A stretch of DNA of 15,962 nucleotides, from positions 1 through 15,962 of the forward strand of contig CAKURH010000088.1 of the NCBI GenBank assembly GCA_934675625.1. Direction: 5' to 3'. Numbering within the stretch: position 1 is the stretch's first letter; every line of letters begins with the position of its first letter. Positions 13,279-15,962 of this stretch are shown in pieces. Position numbers and translations under genes: made by a program. This stretch comes from an uncultured Kiritimatiellota bacterium. GTDB lineage: Bacteria > Verrucomicrobiota > Kiritimatiellia > RFP12 > UBA1067. The notes beneath the pieces were generated by a model. The model was not told the DNA's origin and did no database searches. It saw only the letters and a program-made list of their open reading frames with translations.

Positions 13279-15962
13279 TTAGCGGATGAACAGCACAACG
13301 CCAGGCTGGCGGAAACGAGCCCGGAGTTCCGAGCCGACGCGCGAGAAGGTCCAGTCGTCGGGAGAAAGCCCGGTGACGGTCGGCTGACCGGTTATCGTCC
13401 CCGATGCGCGGACGAGCGTGAAGCGCGCGCCGCGCGCCAGGCCGTCCCCGGCGAGCGTCACGGCAATCGTGCGACCCGTCCAGTCCACATCGCCTTCGAC
13501 CTCCAGCGTGCCGGAGCCTTCTGCCCCTACCGTCACCGCAAGCGACGGCCGCCCTGCGAACTGGCTTTCCGCCACCTTCAGGACGCCATCCGAGACCGCA
13601 TAGCCGTCCGCGCGGAAATTCTGCGCCTCCGTCAGGTCAACCGTGCCCGCGCCTGTCTTCGCGTAAACGGCCTCGACACCCTCCGGCGCAACGAGGTCAC
13701 CCGACACGCGCACTGTGCCGCCCGCGATTGCCGAGAACGTGACGCGGCCCTTCCGATTCGTGATCGCGCCCGCAAAGACCGCTTCGCCCGCCACCCGTCC
13801 GCCGAGCTCCGAGACGCCCGTCGAGCGGTTGTCCGTGACAACGACGGGGTTCTTGCACGTGAACGCACCGTCCAGCAGGAAGCCGACATCCGGCCGGGCG
13901 GCCGCCTCGTCATGGAAGGTCAGCGGCTTGGACCCGAACGAGAAGCGACAGTCGTCCCGGTCATACGTCTCGTTCTCGTAGTTCGCGAGGAAGAACGCCC
14001 GTCCGCCGAACTGTTCGCCGGCTCGCACGTGGACGCGCAGGCCGTGTCCGGCCGTCACCTCCGACACGTCGTCAAGCCAGTCGACGCGCTCCCAGACGGT
14101 GCAGTCTTCGGCCACCACCTTCCAGACACCGTTTGCGTACAAGTCCGCGTTCTTCTGGCATGTCCACATCGAATTGATGACGATGACATCGCCCCTCTTG
14201 ACCTGAACGCCGTCAATCGTCCCCGGCGAACGCGTGAACGTGAGGCGGCAGGCGGCCTTGCCGTCATCCGTCGCCCCAAGGGCAATCGTCCCCGGCCCTG
14301 CCGCAGCGCCATTCGCCGGCCAGACGCCTGCGAAGAGGAGATCGACGTCGTGCGCGGCGGGAACGGCGTCGCCCAGGTTGATCGTCACCGGCGTCTGCAG
14401 ACGTTCGTTCTGGGCGTCTGTAAGGGCCAATGCCCTGGCATTCGACAGGACAAGCCGACCGCCGCGCACATCGATGTCCGCGTAGAAACGGTTCGTCTCG
14501 CACGAGAACACGACGTCGCCCTCGCCGAGGATCTGCGTATGGTACGGATTGTGAACGTAGCCCTCCATGCGCGCCGTGCCGCCCTTCGCGGCCGTAAAGC
14601 GCATCACGGGGGCATTTCTCTCGAACCACGGTTTTTCCGTGAGACCCAGCGCGCCCGTGTAGCGGACCTCGCTCGCATCGTCGGCGCCAAGCAGCACGAC
14701 AAACGGCCGCCCCATGCCGAGATTGGACGTGTGGTTCGAGCGCGACAGGATCCGCGCGCCAATCGTCACGCCGTTTCGTCCCACGAGGCCGGCAAGAAAC
14801 GGCGTCAGCTTCTGCATGCCCGTCCAAGCGCTGCCGACCGCCACGTCAAACGCCGCGTTTCCGGCACCCAGCGCGTTTTCACGCTCGAGGGCGACGACCG
14901 TCGAGACGGAGATCTTCGCACCGGCCGCAGCGGGGACAAGGGCGGAGCCGTCGCCCGCCAGCACGAGTCGGCACTGGTCGCTGCGATAGGCGCCCGGATT
15001 GCGGCGGTCCCACTGGATGTCGCGATAGACCTGTCCGCCCGTCTGGCCAAGTTCAAGGCAGCCGTCAGCCACCGTGCCGGACAAGGCGCCCGTCAGGCGC
15101 ACTTCCGCGTCCTGCGTCCCGTCATGCGTGTAGACGCCAATGAACGGCAGCGTATGGTACTTGCGTGTTCCCTGTCTCTGGAGGTCAAGGTCAAGCGGCG
15201 TCGGGCAGTCAGCTGCGCCGCAATCGCCCGGCAGATAGGCAAAAACGAGTTCGGGGACGGGCGAGAGCGTCGGCGTCTGGAGTTCGCTCGTCAGCGTCAG
15301 ACCCTTTCTCCCGAAGCGTCCGAACTGGTTCGTATGGCAAAGCCAAAGTGCCGCGCTTGAGCGCACCTTTCCAAGAAACCCCTCCGAATCGCCCCCCGAC
15401 AGGAAGACGGCCTGCGCACCGTTGAGCGTCCATTCGACGTCTGGGCCAGATGCGAACGAGCACTGCCAGGTGGAGCTCGCGTCCGACGACGACGGGTCAA
15501 TCGACGATGTCCATGCCTGCGACGCCAGAAGCTCAATCGGAGTCGGAGACGAGGCATCACCGATGTTCGGGAACTTGACGTCGGTCGTCAAGCCGCCATT
15601 GTCCAGCTGAAGCGGAAGCTGGCCAGACTTTCCCGCGCTCTGCAACGAGAACGTCTGCCCCGTCTTGCCCCGATGCACGAGAGAATTGAAACGACGCGGA
15701 AAGCCCTCCGCCGTCGGCAGCCGAAGACTGAGCGTCGTCGTCTGCGCCGTCGTGTCGAACACGATATCGGAACCGTCTTTGGGGAGTGGACCGTCGGGGT
15801 CCTCCGCATCACCGCCCGACCAGTACTGGCCGCCATTTTCGTCCCAGCGCATATAGCCCGAAAACGACGCGGGCCCCGTCCATGTGTAGGTCAATGAGGC
15901 ATCAGACGCGGCGAAAGCCATTCCCGCACCGCAGAGCAAGGAGAAGCCGCAAACAATGCGGC
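13279..15962 (-). CDS. Large secreted beta-strand-repeat surface protein (5' partial)
   Basis: At least 893 codons are present and the frame stays open to the right edge. The first visible residues (RIVCGFSLLCGAGMAFAASDA) are the hydrophobic end of a signal peptide with a cleavage site after AFA. The true start therefore lies just outside the window, and the TTG at 15939 is not the start. The protein is rich in Gly, Thr, Asp and Val in short strands. It opens with a TYTWTG...YWSGGD...IVFDTT pattern. Later it has units such as VRGGRLVLSNARALAL (coding near 14430-14475) and KTGAGTVDLTEAQNFRADGY plus SDGVLKVAES (coding near 13560-13660). These resemble autotransporter-associated beta-strand repeats. 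I see no C-terminal translocator barrel, LPXTG or PEP-CTERM signal; the protein ends GVVLFIR. It is the first visible gene of the hydrolase operon and may be an extracellular glycan-binding or scaffold protein, which is inference. Confidence 0.8.
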   Translation of the reverse strand, partial: RIVCGFSLLCGAGMAFAASDASLTYTWTGPASFSGYMRWDENGGQYWSGGDAEDPDGPLPKDGSDIVFDTTAQTTTLSLRLPTAEGFPRRFNSLVHRGKTGQTFSLQSAGKSGQLPLQLDNGGLTTDVKFPNIGDASSPTPIELLASQAWTSSIDPSSSDASSTWQCSFASGPDVEWTLNGAQAVFLSGGDSEGFLGKVRSSAALWLCHTNQFGRFGRKGLTLTSELQTPTLSPVPELVFAYLPGDCGAADCPTPLDLDLQRQGTRKYHTLPFIGVYTHDGTQDAEVRLTGALSGTVADGCLELGQTGGQVYRDIQWDRRNPGAYRSDQCRLVLAGDGSALVPAAAGAKISVSTVVALERENALGAGNAAFDVAVGSAWTGMQKLTPFLAGLVGRNGVTIGARILSRSNHTSNLGMGRPFVVLLGADDASEVRYTGALGLTEKPWFERNAPVMRFTAAKGGTARMEGYVHNPYHTQILGEGDVVFSCETNRFYADIDVRGGRLVLSNARALALTDAQNERLQTPVTINLGDAVPAAHDVDLLFAGVWPANGAAAGPGTIALGATDDGKAACRLTFTRSPGTIDGVQVKRGDVIVINSMWTCQKNADLYANGVWKVVAEDCTVWERVDWLDDVSEVTAGHGLRVHVRAGEQFGGRAFFLANYENETYDRDDCRFSFGSKPLTFHDEAAARPDVGFLLDGAFTCKNPVVVTDNRSTGVSELGGRVAGEAVFAGAITNRKGRVTFSAIAGGTVRVSGDLVAPEGVEAVYAKTGAGTVDLTEAQNFRADGYAVSDGVLKVAESQFAGRPSLAVTVGAEGSGTLEVEGDVDWTGRTIAVTLAGDGLARGARFTLVRASGTITGQPTVTGLSPDDWTFSRVGSELRARFRQPGVVLFIR

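Noticed and set aside
12646..15360. 904-codon open frame on the plus strand, opposite the surface-protein and GH-A genes
   Set aside because: It is rich in Arg, Ala and Val with no domain, signal peptide or family motif, and it spans two opposite genes that have clear signal peptides and folds. Long antisense frames are expected when GC-rich codons rarely form stops on the other strand.
15937..15939. TTG at 15939 as the start of the surface protein
   Set aside because: The frame continues to the window edge with residues that complete a signal peptide, so the start lies outside the window.

Overview
The window is about 16 kb of GC-rich DNA (spot counts of 60-base lines run from about 45% to 75% GC). 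Ten protein genes can be supported and all ten lie on the minus strand, so transcription runs from right to left. I see no rRNA, tRNA, CRISPR array, transposase or integrase. The mix of large secreted glycoside hydrolases, a beta-helix enzyme, an autotransporter-strand-like surface protein, an ECF sigma factor and Mla-type lipid transport suggests a Gram-negative, polysaccharide-degrading member of the PVC group. Kiritimatiellota or a related Verrucomicrobiota/Lentisphaerota lineage is plausible. That placement comes from gene style only and is an inference.

Right part (15962 down to 4529): one tightly packed operon of four large exported proteins, separated by about 12, 39 and 20 nt. In transcription order they are a secreted beta-strand-rich surface protein whose 5' end lies beyond the right edge; a clan GH-A hydrolase with three carbohydrate-binding-type sandwiches in front; a right-handed beta-helix protein resembling GH141 with an extra C-terminal sandwich; and a five-domain GH2 beta-galactosidase-like enzyme. 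Together they look like the extracytoplasmic part of a glycan-degradation locus. No sugar transporter, sulfatase or dedicated regulator is visible in the window.

Middle (4457 to 2994): a stand-alone AAA ATPase with a DUF4143 C-terminal domain. It has a near-consensus sigma70 promoter, a GTG start with a good Shine-Dalgarno sequence, and visibly lower GC than most of its surroundings.

Left part (3001 to 232): two envelope-related transcription units. The first is a CvpA-family membrane protein, an ECF sigma factor and a single-pass membrane protein that is probably its anti-sigma factor, with overlapping reading frames. The second is an ABC-transport auxiliary lipoprotein followed by an MlaE-type permease, with stop and start overlapping by one base. 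Both units start behind an identical GTGGTATAAT element only 7 to 9 nt from the ATG and lack a Shine-Dalgarno sequence, which predicts leaderless or almost leaderless mRNAs. The last 231 bp at the left edge carry inverted repeats and a 9-nt tandem repeat but no convincing gene.

No clearly undescribed multi-gene system stands out. The points most worth a second look are the leaderless-type promoters, the truncated sandwich domain fused to the beta-helix enzyme, the QW-type motif in the putative anti-sigma factor, and the substituted active-site loops of the GH2 enzyme.
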